From contig CBDUBH010000001.1 in assembly GCA_965365345.1 (NCBI GenBank), positions 68,509-132,508 of the forward strand: a stretch of DNA of 64,000 nucleotides, read 5' to 3'. The first letter of the stretch is position 1. Each line of letters starts with the position of its first letter. A model generated the notes under the pieces. That model did not search any database. It was not told where the DNA came from and saw nothing but the letters and a program-made list of their open reading frames with translations. A program made the translations under genes and the position numbers. Shown in pieces: positions 18,114 through 27,986 of the stretch. Source of the DNA: CBDUBH01 sp965365345. Lineage in GTDB: Bacteria > Bacteroidota > Ignavibacteria > Ignavibacteriales > SURF-24.

Positions 18114-19985
18114 ATGAATTTGAAAATCTTACCTTTTCTTATTTTAGCTTTTTTAATTTCGCAATGCGGAAAAGATAATTTACCCGAAAACGAAAATTTC
18201 AAGCTTTTAAAAGATGTAAATTTTGAAAAAGAATTAGCTGAAGGAATTGGCGGAAGATACGTTCCCGCAAAAATGAACGCATCCGAACCGCTAAAAATTC
18301 TTGTTATTTTTGCGCAATTTAAAGATGATAATTCAGCTCCGCAAAATAAAGAATGGCCCGTAAATCAATTTCCAATCTGGAAAAATCAATTCATCGCTGA
18401 AAAATTTTCCGAAATTCCTCAAAAAGAATTTTCTATCAGTCATTATTTTTATGAAATGTCATACGGTCAAAATTTGATCATCGGTAAAATATTTCCTGAA
18501 TATGTAATTGTTGATCTTCCCGTAAATTCAAGTTATGCAAAAGCGAACGAATTAATTTTAAAAGAAGTAGATGAAAAAATTGATTTCAGAGAGTTTGATA
18601 ATTGGACGATAAAAACTAATGCAAACAGTTTTGGCGAGCCCGATAATATTGTTGATGCAGTTTACATAGTTTACAGATCAATCCCGAGCGTAAATTGGGG
18701 CGGAATTGCAATGCTGAGCACAACTTATACTACGCAGGATGGACCAAGAATTACATCGCGAATTCCAACGATCGGAATGACCTTAAATTTCGGTAAAGGG
18801 GGAAATTTTAATTTTCAAAATAAATTGGGAATTTTGGCGCATGAATACGGACATTATCTGCTTGGCGAAAATCACAACTTTGAGCCTGAGTTTGGAAGTT
18901 ACGGAACGCAACAAAGAGGAATCGGATTGATGCCCGGAAATTGGGAAACTTTGGCAATGAATCCACAAGAAAAATTTTTAGCCGGCTACATAAATTTTAT
19001 TGATATTTTTGAAGATCAAACAGGCGAACTTCCTGATTTTCAAACGACCGGAAAAGCATTTAGAATTCCGGTACCGATGTTTATAAACGGAAAACCAAAT
19101 ACAAATCCCGATGAATATTTCATTGTTGCAAATCATCAAAAAAAATCAATTTATGAAAACATAAAAGGAACAGGAATTTACATTTATCATGTGAAAACTA
19201 AACGATACGGACAAAATCATATTGATATTGTTTGTGCTGATGGACTTTGGCAATGGAAAATTGAAAAGTGGGTGAAAAGACCTGAAGGAATCGGCGGACC
19301 GATTAATTTTTATATTCTAAATCCAAAAACAATTCCGCTTACTGAAAATCTTCCTTATCTGGTTCACGATAAAGTTGATAGAATTAAAGGTCGCGATGAA
19401 CTTGAATTACTGCTTCTTGCACCTTATGAAAATGAAGAAGATAAAAAATATTGGTGGGATAAATGGGTCGATGAAAACGGGACACCAATTGATGATGCAA
19501 TTGGTGATAAAGAGGACGCTTTTAATATTGGTTACAACGAAATATTTTCACCGTGGAGTAATCCCGCAACAATTGATAAAAAAGGAAATGCCGTAAATTT
19601 CTCTATGCAAATTCTAGAAAACAACAACGGAAATTTCAAAGTGAAATTTGCAGTCGGCGAAAATTCGATTTTGAATTTACCGCCTTCAAAACCGCAGAAT
19701 TTAAAATTGAATATTGAATCAATATCCAAAGTAAGATTAAACTGGGAACCGAACATTGAACCGGATATGCAAAACGGAGGTTACAATATTTACAGATCTG
19801 ATAATTCAAAAGAAAATTTCAGATTGATAAAAAAGATCAGCGGAGTAAATTTTTCATATGAGTTTTTAACTTATAGAGATAGCGAAACCAAAAGAAACAC
19901 AAAATATTTTTATGCAATTTCCGCAGTTGATGAATCAGGAAAAGAATCAATAAAATCAGATGTAGCGGAAATTTCGGTTAAGTAA
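18114..19985 (+). CDS. M6-type metallopeptidase lipoprotein with C-terminal fibronectin-like domain
   Basis: The 623-residue protein has a lipoprotein signal (LISQC). Its metallopeptidase domain resembles immune-inhibitor-A-type M6 enzymes: early KILVIFAQFKDD, SHYFYEMSYGQ, then the zinc site HEYGHYLLGENH (His243, Glu244, His247). The last 100 residues form a fibronectin type III-like domain (PSKPQNLKLN...). It has no T9SS tail and would be a membrane-attached extracytoplasmic peptidase. A TTG lies one codon before the ATG; the ATG at 18114 is preferred. No clear ribosome site is visible. Confidence 0.82.
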   Translation: MNLKILPFLILAFLISQCGKDNLPENENFKLLKDVNFEKELAEGIGGRYVPAKMNASEPLKILVIFAQFKDDNSAPQNKEWPVNQFPIWKNQFIAEKFSEIPQKEFSISHYFYEMSYGQNLIIGKIFPEYVIVDLPVNSSYAKANELILKEVDEKIDFREFDNWTIKTNANSFGEPDNIVDAVYIVYRSIPSVNWGGIAMLSTTYTTQDGPRITSRIPTIGMTLNFGKGGNFNFQNKLGILAHEYGHYLLGENHNFEPEFGSYGTQQRGIGLMPGNWETLAMNPQEKFLAGYINFIDIFEDQTGELPDFQTTGKAFRIPVPMFINGKPNTNPDEYFIVANHQKKSIYENIKGTGIYIYHVKTKRYGQNHIDIVCADGLWQWKIEKWVKRPEGIGGPINFYILNPKTIPLTENLPYLVHDKVDRIKGRDELELLLLAPYENEEDKKYWWDKWVDENGTPIDDAIGDKEDAFNIGYNEIFSPWSNPATIDKKGNAVNFSMQILENNNGNFKVKFAVGENSILNLPPSKPQNLKLNIESISKVRLNWEPNIEPDMQNGGYNIYRSDNSKENFRLIKKISGVNFSYEFLTYRDSETKRNTKYFYAISAVDESGKESIKSDVAEISVK

Positions 19986-20543
19986 AAAAAGGAATGAAAT
20001 ATCAAATGACATTTTTTTTAATGTTAAATAAACATATTTCAATGTAAAGACTATAACTTCTTTTATAAAATTATCCTTCATATTTTTCATTTCAAACTGA
20101 AACGAGAACAATATTTAATTTAAAGTTTTGTTCAACTTAAAATTTCAAATTTTATCAAAATAAAATATCTTGTTTTCTATTAATTTTTAGAAATAAAATT
20201 CAATTCAAACGAATCTTCAATTAACCGGATCTTATAATTTAAATAAGGAAAAAATATTAGGGAAGATTTAAATTTTCACTTTTTAATTTTATTCAATTTA
20301 AATTGTAAATAGTTTTTTGTGGTATCATTTTTGAACTTATATTAAGATATAATTCTAATTTGCTGAAAAAAAGCAGATTTTCTGAGTAAAAATATAAAAT
20401 GATAAAATTTTCCGGCAATTATTTCCGCTCCGCCAAATAATATTTTCCTCTTATAAATTTTGTACTGAAAAAGCTAAATTCTAAAACTCTGCCGGAAATT
20501 CAATTCATTCTTAAAACTGTGCTTTCTTTAAAGTTAAAAATTT
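19986..20543. promoter_or_regulatory. Longest gene-free stretch, with a long-range inverted repeat near the kinase start
   Basis: This 558-bp gap has no credible gene. TTTCCGGCA at 20409-20417 and TGCCGGAAA at 20490-20498 are perfect 9-bp arms about 70 bp apart. They end 45 bp before the histidine-kinase start. They could form a 5' UTR stem or a split binding site, but this is unproven. Confidence 0.35.
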
Positions 20544-21941
20544 ATGAAAAGAAACTTTAACTTATATTTAATATCCGGAATTTTATTAGGGCTTGCCATA
20601 TTTTATTTTGATTTAAGTCTTCCTTACGGAAGCGCAATTTGGCTGCTTTATCTTGTTCCTGTTTTAGTGGTTTTTGAGGAAAGCCGGAAACCGAAAAATT
20701 TATATTTTTTAGTGATATTTTACTCTTTTCTTGTACTTTTAAAATTAGCTGTTGAATTTCCTGATTCACCCCAATTAATTATTAATCGCCCTCTTTTCAT
20801 TTTATTGCTTTTCTTTGTTGCTTATGTTCAGATACAAAGGAAAAAAGCGCAGGAAGCAGTTTTAACAAATCAGCAATTATTAAAAAAAGAACAAGAACTT
20901 TTGCAGGCAATTTTTGATACTGTTCCCGCAATTATCTCAATTTACGATCCGCAAATTAAAGAAATTCAGTTGAATAAAGCTGTAGAAAGAATTACCGGCT
21001 GGGCGAAAGAAGATTATCAAAATACAAATATACTGGAACTTGTTTATCCTGATCCCGAATACCGCAAATCAATCCTTAAATATATGCAATCGCTTCAACC
21101 GGGATTTAAAGATCTAAAAATGGTAACAAAATCGGGAAAAATAATAGAAACTTCCTGGGCTAATGTACAAATTCCCGATGGTCGTAAAGTAGGAATCGGG
21201 ATTGATATAACCGAACGCAAAAACATGGAAGATAAATTGCTAAAAACAATGGCTGAACTTGAAAGATCCAATTATGATCTTGAACAATTTGCCTATGTTG
21301 TTTCGCACGATTTGCAGGCGCCGGTTAGACAAATGTCAGGTTTTGTAAGACTTTTGAAAAGAAGTTGCGGCAGTAAACTTGATAAAGATACCGCTGAATA
21401 TCTGGCATTTATAAGTTCCGGCGCAGATAGAATGAGCAAACTAATTAAAGGGTTACTTGATCTATCAAAAATTAAAAGAGGAGAAAAACAATTTTCATAC
21501 GTTGATACGAATAATGTGGTAACTTCTGCGATCGAAAATATTGCTCTGATAATCAAAGAAAACAATGCAATAATCGAGATTCAAGAACTTCCACCGGTTT
21601 TAGGCGATTCAACTTTATTGATACAATTATTTCAGAACTTAATTCAAAACGGAATTAAATTTCACGGAGAAAAAATTCCTGTAATTCAGATTTTTTCAAA
21701 AAAGAAAAATGAGAAAACAATTTTTTCCGTATCTGACAACGGAATTGGAATTGAAGAAAAATATTTTGAAAGGATATTTTCAATTTTTCAAAGATTGCAT
21801 GATGAAAAATCATATGCCGGAACGGGAATAGGATTATCAATTTCAAAAAGAATAATTGAATTTCATAACGGAGAAATTTGGGTTGAATCAGAAATTGGAA
21901 AAGGATCAACATTTAATTTTACTTTACCCGCAGTTCAATAA
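20544..21941 (+). CDS. Membrane PAS-domain sensor histidine kinase
   Basis: The 465-residue protein has four membrane helices (about 8-108), one PAS domain (about 122-230, ending in IGIDITERKN), a HisKA domain with phospho-acceptor His255 in SHDLQAPVRQ, and a HATPase_c domain (about 350-465; NLIQNGIKFH, DNGIGIEE, GTGIGLSISKRI). It resembles bacteriophytochrome-type kinases in the HisKA block. No response regulator is adjacent, so the partner is unknown. It is a close paralogue of the kinase at 25066-27579, sharing membrane part, last PAS and kinase core. Confidence 0.92.
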   Translation: MKRNFNLYLISGILLGLAIFYFDLSLPYGSAIWLLYLVPVLVVFEESRKPKNLYFLVIFYSFLVLLKLAVEFPDSPQLIINRPLFILLLFFVAYVQIQRKKAQEAVLTNQQLLKKEQELLQAIFDTVPAIISIYDPQIKEIQLNKAVERITGWAKEDYQNTNILELVYPDPEYRKSILKYMQSLQPGFKDLKMVTKSGKIIETSWANVQIPDGRKVGIGIDITERKNMEDKLLKTMAELERSNYDLEQFAYVVSHDLQAPVRQMSGFVRLLKRSCGSKLDKDTAEYLAFISSGADRMSKLIKGLLDLSKIKRGEKQFSYVDTNNVVTSAIENIALIIKENNAIIEIQELPPVLGDSTLLIQLFQNLIQNGIKFHGEKIPVIQIFSKKKNEKTIFSVSDNGIGIEEKYFERIFSIFQRLHDEKSYAGTGIGLSISKRIIEFHNGEIWVESEIGKGSTFNFTLPAVQ

Positions 21942-22039
21942 CATTACCTCTTAATTTTTGAAATCTCGAAAATAATTCTCAATTTTAAATTCAAAAAAAT
22001 CTTTTATTATACATTGATCAAAATAAAAATCTAAAAATT

Positions 22040-23014
22040 ATGAAAAATATTTTAGTGGTTTTTACCGGCGGAACTTTTTCAATGAAAATTGATGAAACCG
22101 GCGGTGCGGTTCCGCATTTTTCGGGAAATGATCTACTCGAAATGATGCCCGAAGTTTCCAATCTTGCAAATGTTTCTGTTTATGATTTTGGAAAATTTCC
22201 CGGTCCCCACATGACTCCCGAACTTATGCTCAAACTTTCAAAAAAGATTCAGGAGTTTTTAGCAAAAGATAAAATCGACGGAATTGTTGTAACTCACGGA
22301 ACCGATACTTTAGAAGAAACCGCTTATCTTTTGGATCTTACGATTAAAACTGAAATCCCGATCGTGGTTATCGGTTCAATGAAAAACAGCTCTGAGCCGG
22401 ATTGGGACGGACCAAAAAATTTGAAAGATGCAATTTCGATTTGCCTAAATCCTAACAGTCGCGGAATGGGAGTTTTGGTTTGTTTGAACGGAGAAATTAA
22501 TGCGGCAAGCGAAGTTACAAAAACTCATACAGATAATGTTGAAACTTTTCACAGTCTGGATTTTGGCGCACTCGGATTTGTTGATCGTGGAAGAGTAATT
22601 ATTAACCGGATGCCGCATAAATTAGAAATTTTACAATCGGAAAAAATAAATCCGAATGTTGATCTTTTAAAAGTTTACGCCGGAATGAACGATAAATTTT
22701 TTAAATATTCTGCTGATTCGGGCGCAGAAGGAATTGTAGTTGAAGCAATGGGAGTAGGAAATGTTCCGCCGCCGGCTTTTGAAGGAATTAAATATGCCGT
22801 TGAAAAAGGAATTCCGGTTGTGCTGGTTTCACGCTGTCCCGCCGGCGAAACTTTGGATGTTTACGGATATCCGGGCGCGGGAAAATGGCTTCACGAAATC
22901 GGCGTAATTTTTACGGATTATTTAAACGGACAAAAAGCCAGAATCAAATTTATGCTTGCTTTGGGTTTAACAAAAGATCACAAAAAATTAAAAGAAATTT
23001 TTGAGGATAATTGA
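22040..23014 (+). CDS. L-asparaginase
   Basis: The 324-residue protein has complete asparaginase active-site residues: Thr12 in FTGGTFS, Thr88-Asp89 in HGTDTLEE, and Lys161 in EVTKTHT. It hydrolyses asparagine to aspartate and ammonia. There is no signal peptide, so it is cytoplasmic, which suits type I-like enzymes. The product aspartate is the substrate of the aspartase fusion encoded 5 kb upstream. It starts with ATG without an obvious ribosome site and stands alone, 98 bp behind the kinase gene. Confidence 0.93.
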   Translation: MKNILVVFTGGTFSMKIDETGGAVPHFSGNDLLEMMPEVSNLANVSVYDFGKFPGPHMTPELMLKLSKKIQEFLAKDKIDGIVVTHGTDTLEETAYLLDLTIKTEIPIVVIGSMKNSSEPDWDGPKNLKDAISICLNPNSRGMGVLVCLNGEINAASEVTKTHTDNVETFHSLDFGALGFVDRGRVIINRMPHKLEILQSEKINPNVDLLKVYAGMNDKFFKYSADSGAEGIVVEAMGVGNVPPPAFEGIKYAVEKGIPVVLVSRCPAGETLDVYGYPGAGKWLHEIGVIFTDYLNGQKARIKFMLALGLTKDHKKLKEIFEDN

Positions 23015-23067
23015 AATATAGCTGTCAGCTTTCAGCAATCAGCGTTCAGAAGTTTTTAGTTTGAAAT

Positions 23068-23209
23068 GTCATTCCGGCCTGCCGGTAGGCAGGCTTGTCC
23101 GGAATCTCTATTATTTTTGTAAATAGTAATTCAATTAAATTCTCTTGATTTATCATTTTATTAAAATTCTTATTTTAATAAGAAAAGATTCCGGGCAAGC
23201 CGGAATGAC
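23068..23209. repeat. Pair of dispersed CCGG-family palindromes
   Basis: GTCATTCCGG..CCGGAATC at 23068-23106, with an inner CCTGCCGGTAGGCAGG palindrome, and the inverse copy GATTCCGG..CCGGAATGAC at 23187-23209 together form a larger inverted pair. The 318-bp gap 23015-23332 holds these and no gene. Confidence 0.75.
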
Positions 23210-23332
23210 GCAGCAACAAGTATTCTTTTTATCTTTCTCGTTTTTACATCTTTCTAATCATACATCTAACAAATTTTATTATATTATTAAATTATTGAAA
23301 TTAATTTATGATTTTATTGTGTATAAATTTTT

Positions 23333-24796
23333 ATGATCGCATTTGAATATTCTTTACTTATCGGTTCAATTTTGATTTTGATAGCTATAGCCGTTTCAAA
23401 ATTTTCGGATAGATTCGGAATTCCAGCATTAATTTTATTTTTAGGAATCGGAATGCTTGCCGGCTCCGAAGGAATCGGCGGAATTTATTTTGACAATCCG
23501 AAAACTGCTCAATCTATCGGAATAGTTGCGCTTATCTTTATTCTTTTTACTGGCGGATTGGATACTCAATGGAAATCCGTTAAACCTGTTGTTGCTCCAT
23601 CCTTAATTCTTGCTACAATCGGCGTTTTGTTAACTGCTCTTTTAGTTGGAAGTTTTGCATATTTTCTTTTGGATCTCGAACTTTTGCCTTCAATTTTACT
23701 TGGCGCAATTATTTCATCAACCGATGCCGCAGCCGTTTTTTCGGTTCTAAATTCAAAAGGCGTTTCGTTAAAAGGAAAATTAAAACCGCTTTTGGAATTT
23801 GAATCAGGCAGTAATGATCCTATGGCAGTTTTTTTAACAATCGGTTTAATTGAAATTATTGTAAATCCCGCAACATCTTTTTTTGATCTTTTTTTGCTTT
23901 TTTTGATGCAGATGGGAATAGGCGCTTTACTGGGATTTTTATTGGGAAGACTAACCGTTTTAATTATTGATAAAGTTAAAATTCCATATCTTGGAATTTT
24001 TATGGTGTTTTTAGTTGCGGTTGCAGTTTTCATTTATGCATTGACTGCTTTACTAAAAGGCAGCGGATTTCTTGCAATTTACATTGCCGCAATAATAATT
24101 TCAAATCATGAATTTATTCAGAAAAAAACTTTGGTCAGATTTTTTGAAGGGATGGCTTTTCTTAGTCAAATTGTGATGTTTTTAACTTTGGGATTGCTTG
24201 TTTTTCCATCAAAACTTATCTCCGTAACTTGGAGCGGCTTACTTTTGGCTTTTTTACTTATGTTTGTTGCAAGACCGGTCGGAGTTTTTGTTTCGCTTGC
24301 TTTTTCAAGATTTAATTTGCGCGAAAAAACTTTTCTTTCATGGGTTGGTTTGCGCGGCGCGGTCCCGATCATTTTGGCAACTTTTCCATATCTTTTTAAT
24401 TTACCTTTTGCAGATCTGTTTTTCAGTCTGGTGTTTTTTATTGTTCTAACTTCTGCTTTGCTTCAAGGATGGTCATTAATTCCGGCATCAAAATTATTAA
24501 AAGTTTACGCTCCGCTTAAAAAAGTTCATCAATCACCAATTGAATTTGCGCCGATCAATTCAATGCAGACAAACACTGCTGATCTTATAGATTTTTATAT
24601 TCCGCATAACTCTGAGAATATCGGAAAAACAATTATGGATTTGAATTTGCCGGAGGGTTCACTTGTAGTTTTAATTAACAGAAATGAAAATTATATTGTA
24701 CCGAAAGGTCATTCAATAATTGAGGAAAACGATATTCTTTTAATTCTGGCAACAAAAAAAGATGTTCCCGAATTGCAAAAAATATTTTTAATATGA
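23333..24796 (+). CDS. Potassium/proton antiporter of the CPA1 family (CvrA/NhaP2-like)
   Basis: The 487-residue protein has about 12 membrane helices with CPA1 landmarks: LFTGGLD (about 63-69), the ATIGVLLTALLVG helix, SSTDAAAVFSVL and ESGSNDPMAVFL in the transport core, and SWVGLRGAVPI. The last 80 residues form an RCK_C (TrkA-C) domain (IDFYIPHNSENIGKTIMDLNLPEGSLVVLI), as in K+/H+ antiporters CvrA and NhaP2. It would export K+ or Na+ in exchange for protons at the inner membrane. It begins with ATG and has no strong ribosome site. The cation specificity is inferred from the RCK_C tail. Confidence 0.9.
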   Translation: MIAFEYSLLIGSILILIAIAVSKFSDRFGIPALILFLGIGMLAGSEGIGGIYFDNPKTAQSIGIVALIFILFTGGLDTQWKSVKPVVAPSLILATIGVLLTALLVGSFAYFLLDLELLPSILLGAIISSTDAAAVFSVLNSKGVSLKGKLKPLLEFESGSNDPMAVFLTIGLIEIIVNPATSFFDLFLLFLMQMGIGALLGFLLGRLTVLIIDKVKIPYLGIFMVFLVAVAVFIYALTALLKGSGFLAIYIAAIIISNHEFIQKKTLVRFFEGMAFLSQIVMFLTLGLLVFPSKLISVTWSGLLLAFLLMFVARPVGVFVSLAFSRFNLREKTFLSWVGLRGAVPIILATFPYLFNLPFADLFFSLVFFIVLTSALLQGWSLIPASKLLKVYAPLKKVHQSPIEFAPINSMQTNTADLIDFYIPHNSENIGKTIMDLNLPEGSLVVLINRNENYIVPKGHSIIEENDILLILATKKDVPELQKIFLI

Positions 24797-25065
24797 TTAA
24801 AAAATTTAAATAATTAGAATATTGATATGATTAAAAATAAAAATCACTGATTTTGATTTTTGTACTTTAATAATTGTTTCTTCGAAGAATTTGAGAAAAA
24901 TTATTTAATTATGTAAGTATTAAAATCTTATCTTATTTTCTGCAATTCGAAATGAAATAATTTAATAAACAAAAAGATGATTAATTCAAAAATAATCTTT
25001 AAATCTTTTCATCTTTGAATTTTTTCATCTTTCCATCTTTGAATCTTTTAACATATTAAAAAATT

Positions 25066-27579
25066 TTAGTTTACCGGAAAGCTGAAATAGAATTTTGAAC
25101 CTGCACCAACTTCGGATTCAAGCCAGATTTTTCCGCCGTGATGTTCTACAATTCGCTTGCAAACCGGCAATCCAATTCCGTAACCGGAATATTGATCATC
25201 ATTATGAATTCTGTGAAAGATCGTATAGACTTGATCGAAATGTTCTTTTTCAATTCCTATTCCGTTATCTTCAACCGAAAAAATTATTTCGTTGTTATAA
25301 ATTTCTGATGAAATTTTTATTACGGGCGAATTTTTTCCGTGGAACTTTATTCCGTTTTGAATCAGGTTTTGAAAAAGTTGAATCAGCAAAACTTGATCGC
25401 CGTTAATTTTGGGAAGTTTATGAATTATTATTTTCGCATTCTTTTCTTTGATCAATTGTTCAATATTTTTTATTGCAGAGTTTACAACAAAATTTATATC
25501 TGTTTCTGCAAAAGGCTGCGCGTTGGAAGTTAATTTTGATAATTCCAAAAGTCCTTGTATTAATTTGCTCATTCTTATTGCGGCTGAATTTATGTATTCT
25601 AAATATTGATCTGCATTTTCATCAAGTTTGCCTTTGTAACGGCGTTCCAATAATTGTATAAATCCGCTTATTTGTCGCAGCGGCGATTGAAGATCATGAC
25701 TTGCAACATAAGCAAATTGTTCAAGTTCTTTGTTAGATCTTTCCAATTCTTTCATTGTTGCAAGAAGTTTTTGCTCAATGTTTTTTCTTTCTGTAATGTC
25801 AATCCCGATTCCGACTTTTCTGCCATCCGGAATTTTAACATTTGCCCAGGAAGTTTCAATATTTCTTCCATCTTTTGTAACCATTGTCAGATCTTTAAAT
25901 CCCGGAGTTAGTGATTGCATATAATCTGCAACCATTTTTCTGTATCCGGGATCAGGATAAACCAATTCCATTATATTTGTATTTTGATAATCTTCTTTTT
26001 TCCAGCCTGTAATTTCTTCAAATGCTTTATTTAAAACTACGGTATGAATTTCGGGATCAAAAATTGAGATCATAGCCGGAACGGTATCAATAATTATTTG
26101 AAGAAGTTCGCGTTCCTTCATAAATTGTTTTTGACTCAAACTTAATTCATTTTGAGTTTTTTTGATATCGGTAATTTCCACACCGATTACGCCCAAACCT
26201 TTTTTATTATCTTTTAACGGAACTGAAAAATAAGAAGCACGCCAATATGTAATTTCTCCTTTTCTTCCTGAAACAGGTGACTGAACTTCAACATTTGTAA
26301 GTGGCTGCCCGGTTTTAACAATGTTTTTCAACATCTTTTCGTAACTGTCAAAAAATTCCGGGCTTAATTCAGATAGTTTTTTCCCTAATATTTGTTTTTC
26401 ATCAAGATCAAAATATTTTGGTGTGGTAGTATCGGATTTTAAATATCTTAACTCATCATCTAAAAGATTTAAAATACCGGGTGTATTTGCAAAAAAGGCT
26501 TCCAGAGTTTCATTTGATTTTCTAAGTTCTTCTTCAATATTTATTTGTTCGGTGATATCTGTATTTGTGCCAAACCATATTTTAATATTTCCGTTTTCAT
26601 CTTTTATCGGCAAAGCGCGTGATAAAAACCATCGGTAACTCCCGTCTTTTCCTTTGATTGGAAAAGTATCTTCCCAAGCAATTCCCGCTTCAATGCATTT
26701 TTGAAATTTTTCAACAACTCTTTCCACATGATCAGGATGATGAACTTTAGTCCAACCCCAGCCTTTCATTTCTTCTAATGTTGTGCCCGTATAATCGTAC
26801 CAGCGCTTATTGTACCAAAATATATATCCGCTTTCATCTGTCATCCATGCAAATTGTGAAATGTTATCTGCAAGCGTACGGAAATTCTCTTCACTTCTGC
26901 GAAGTAATTTTTCAGCTTTTTTTCTCTCCGTAATGTCATTTGCTAAAATAAAAATACCTTCCGGAACGGGACGAACTTTTGCGTCAAACCATACTGTTGT
27001 ATCATCTTCGTAAGTAAAAGATGATTCTATTTGCAGCGGAGTTCTTTCTTTCATGCAGCGGTCATAAACTTTGAAAAGCTCACTTTCCTGAACTCCCGGA
27101 ATAAGATCAAACATATTTCTGCCGATCATTTCTTCTTTTGTATAACGTGCCTGTTTTGCATTTTCATCGTTTACATAAATGTAATTCCAATCAAAATCCA
27201 AAATTGCGCAGCCTTCAAGCATATTATCCAAAGTTCTTTTATATCTTTCTTCGCTTTCCTTTAATTTAAATTTTGTTTTGTTTTTTGATGATTGGGCAAA
27301 TACAAAAAAGAAAAGTAAAACTATAAAAACGGCTCTGTTAAAATATGCAAATTGCGGAATATCAGGATAAAGGATAAAAAGTTTTAATAGAAGTAAAAAT
27401 GTGTAAAAAGTAACAAGGTAATAAACTTTTTTGTAGTTCTGAAAATATTGGGAAAGAATTATTACAGGAATGATATAAAGAATCAAAACTCCAATGCCGA
27501 ACGGAACATTCAGTTCAATAATGAAAATGGCTAAACCGGCAATAATTCCGATCAGTAAATTTAGTAAATCTTTTTTCAT
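25066..27579 (-). CDS. Membrane multi-PAS sensor histidine kinase
   Basis: The 837-residue protein has four membrane helices (about 8-95) and four PAS domains (roughly 105-220, 225-350, 355-480 and 490-605). HisKA has phospho-acceptor His628 in SHDLQSPLRQ, followed by HATPase_c to the end (NGIKFHGKN, DNGIGIEKEH, GYGIGLPVCKRI). The membrane part, last PAS and kinase core are very similar to those of the kinase at 20544-21941, and the three extra PAS domains are an insertion relative to it. No response regulator is nearby. The ribosome site AGGGAGA lies eight bases before the ATG. Confidence 0.92.
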   Translation of the reverse strand: MKKDLLNLLIGIIAGLAIFIIELNVPFGIGVLILYIIPVIILSQYFQNYKKVYYLVTFYTFLLLLKLFILYPDIPQFAYFNRAVFIVLLFFFVFAQSSKNKTKFKLKESEERYKRTLDNMLEGCAILDFDWNYIYVNDENAKQARYTKEEMIGRNMFDLIPGVQESELFKVYDRCMKERTPLQIESSFTYEDDTTVWFDAKVRPVPEGIFILANDITERKKAEKLLRRSEENFRTLADNISQFAWMTDESGYIFWYNKRWYDYTGTTLEEMKGWGWTKVHHPDHVERVVEKFQKCIEAGIAWEDTFPIKGKDGSYRWFLSRALPIKDENGNIKIWFGTNTDITEQINIEEELRKSNETLEAFFANTPGILNLLDDELRYLKSDTTTPKYFDLDEKQILGKKLSELSPEFFDSYEKMLKNIVKTGQPLTNVEVQSPVSGRKGEITYWRASYFSVPLKDNKKGLGVIGVEITDIKKTQNELSLSQKQFMKERELLQIIIDTVPAMISIFDPEIHTVVLNKAFEEITGWKKEDYQNTNIMELVYPDPGYRKMVADYMQSLTPGFKDLTMVTKDGRNIETSWANVKIPDGRKVGIGIDITERKNIEQKLLATMKELERSNKELEQFAYVASHDLQSPLRQISGFIQLLERRYKGKLDENADQYLEYINSAAIRMSKLIQGLLELSKLTSNAQPFAETDINFVVNSAIKNIEQLIKEKNAKIIIHKLPKINGDQVLLIQLFQNLIQNGIKFHGKNSPVIKISSEIYNNEIIFSVEDNGIGIEKEHFDQVYTIFHRIHNDDQYSGYGIGLPVCKRIVEHHGGKIWLESEVGAGSKFYFSFPVN

Positions 27580-27587
27580 TTTGGAGT

Positions 27588-27610
27588 TCTCCCTGTAACT
27601 GTTTGCAGGG
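27588..27610 (-). promoter_or_regulatory. Ribosome site inside a possible hairpin
   Basis: On the minus strand CCCTG and CAGGG can pair across a 10-base loop. The second arm overlaps the AGGGAGA ribosome site of the multi-PAS kinase. The stem is only 5 bp, so masking of the site is possible but weakly supported. The rest of the gap 27580-27986 shows no gene. Confidence 0.3.
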
Positions 27611-27986
27611 TGTTTTTACTTAACCGTAAATCAAACTTTACTATCTATTTATACTAGATGAAAAATTATTTATGAAATGGAACGGAGAACTTCTTAAAAA
27701 ATGTGATTTTCAATTACGGAAAATTACATCGCAAAAGTAAAACTCAAAAATGAAAAAGGTAATTTACTTAATCACATGCGCCGCTATTAATATATATTTT
27801 TCCTTATTAAAAGAAAATATCGGCGATTCAAAAAAATAGCGTTAATAATTTTTAGAAAAAGTTTTATTTTAAAATGACTTTGAAATTACAAACGGAAAAT
27901 TGATTTTCTCGTTGTGCAATCATAAAATTTATAAAATGATTTTGCAATGTAAATTTTCTTACTCTTAATTTTGAAATTTCTTACCC

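Noticed and set aside
20544..21941. Bacteriophytochrome instead of plain PAS kinase
   Set aside because: The HisKA block resembles phytochrome-type kinases, but the N-terminus is a membrane region and no bilin-binding GAF/PHY domains are present.
23145..23336. 63-codon plus-strand open frame before the antiporter
   Set aside because: It runs across a dispersed palindrome and has no family resemblance or ribosome site.
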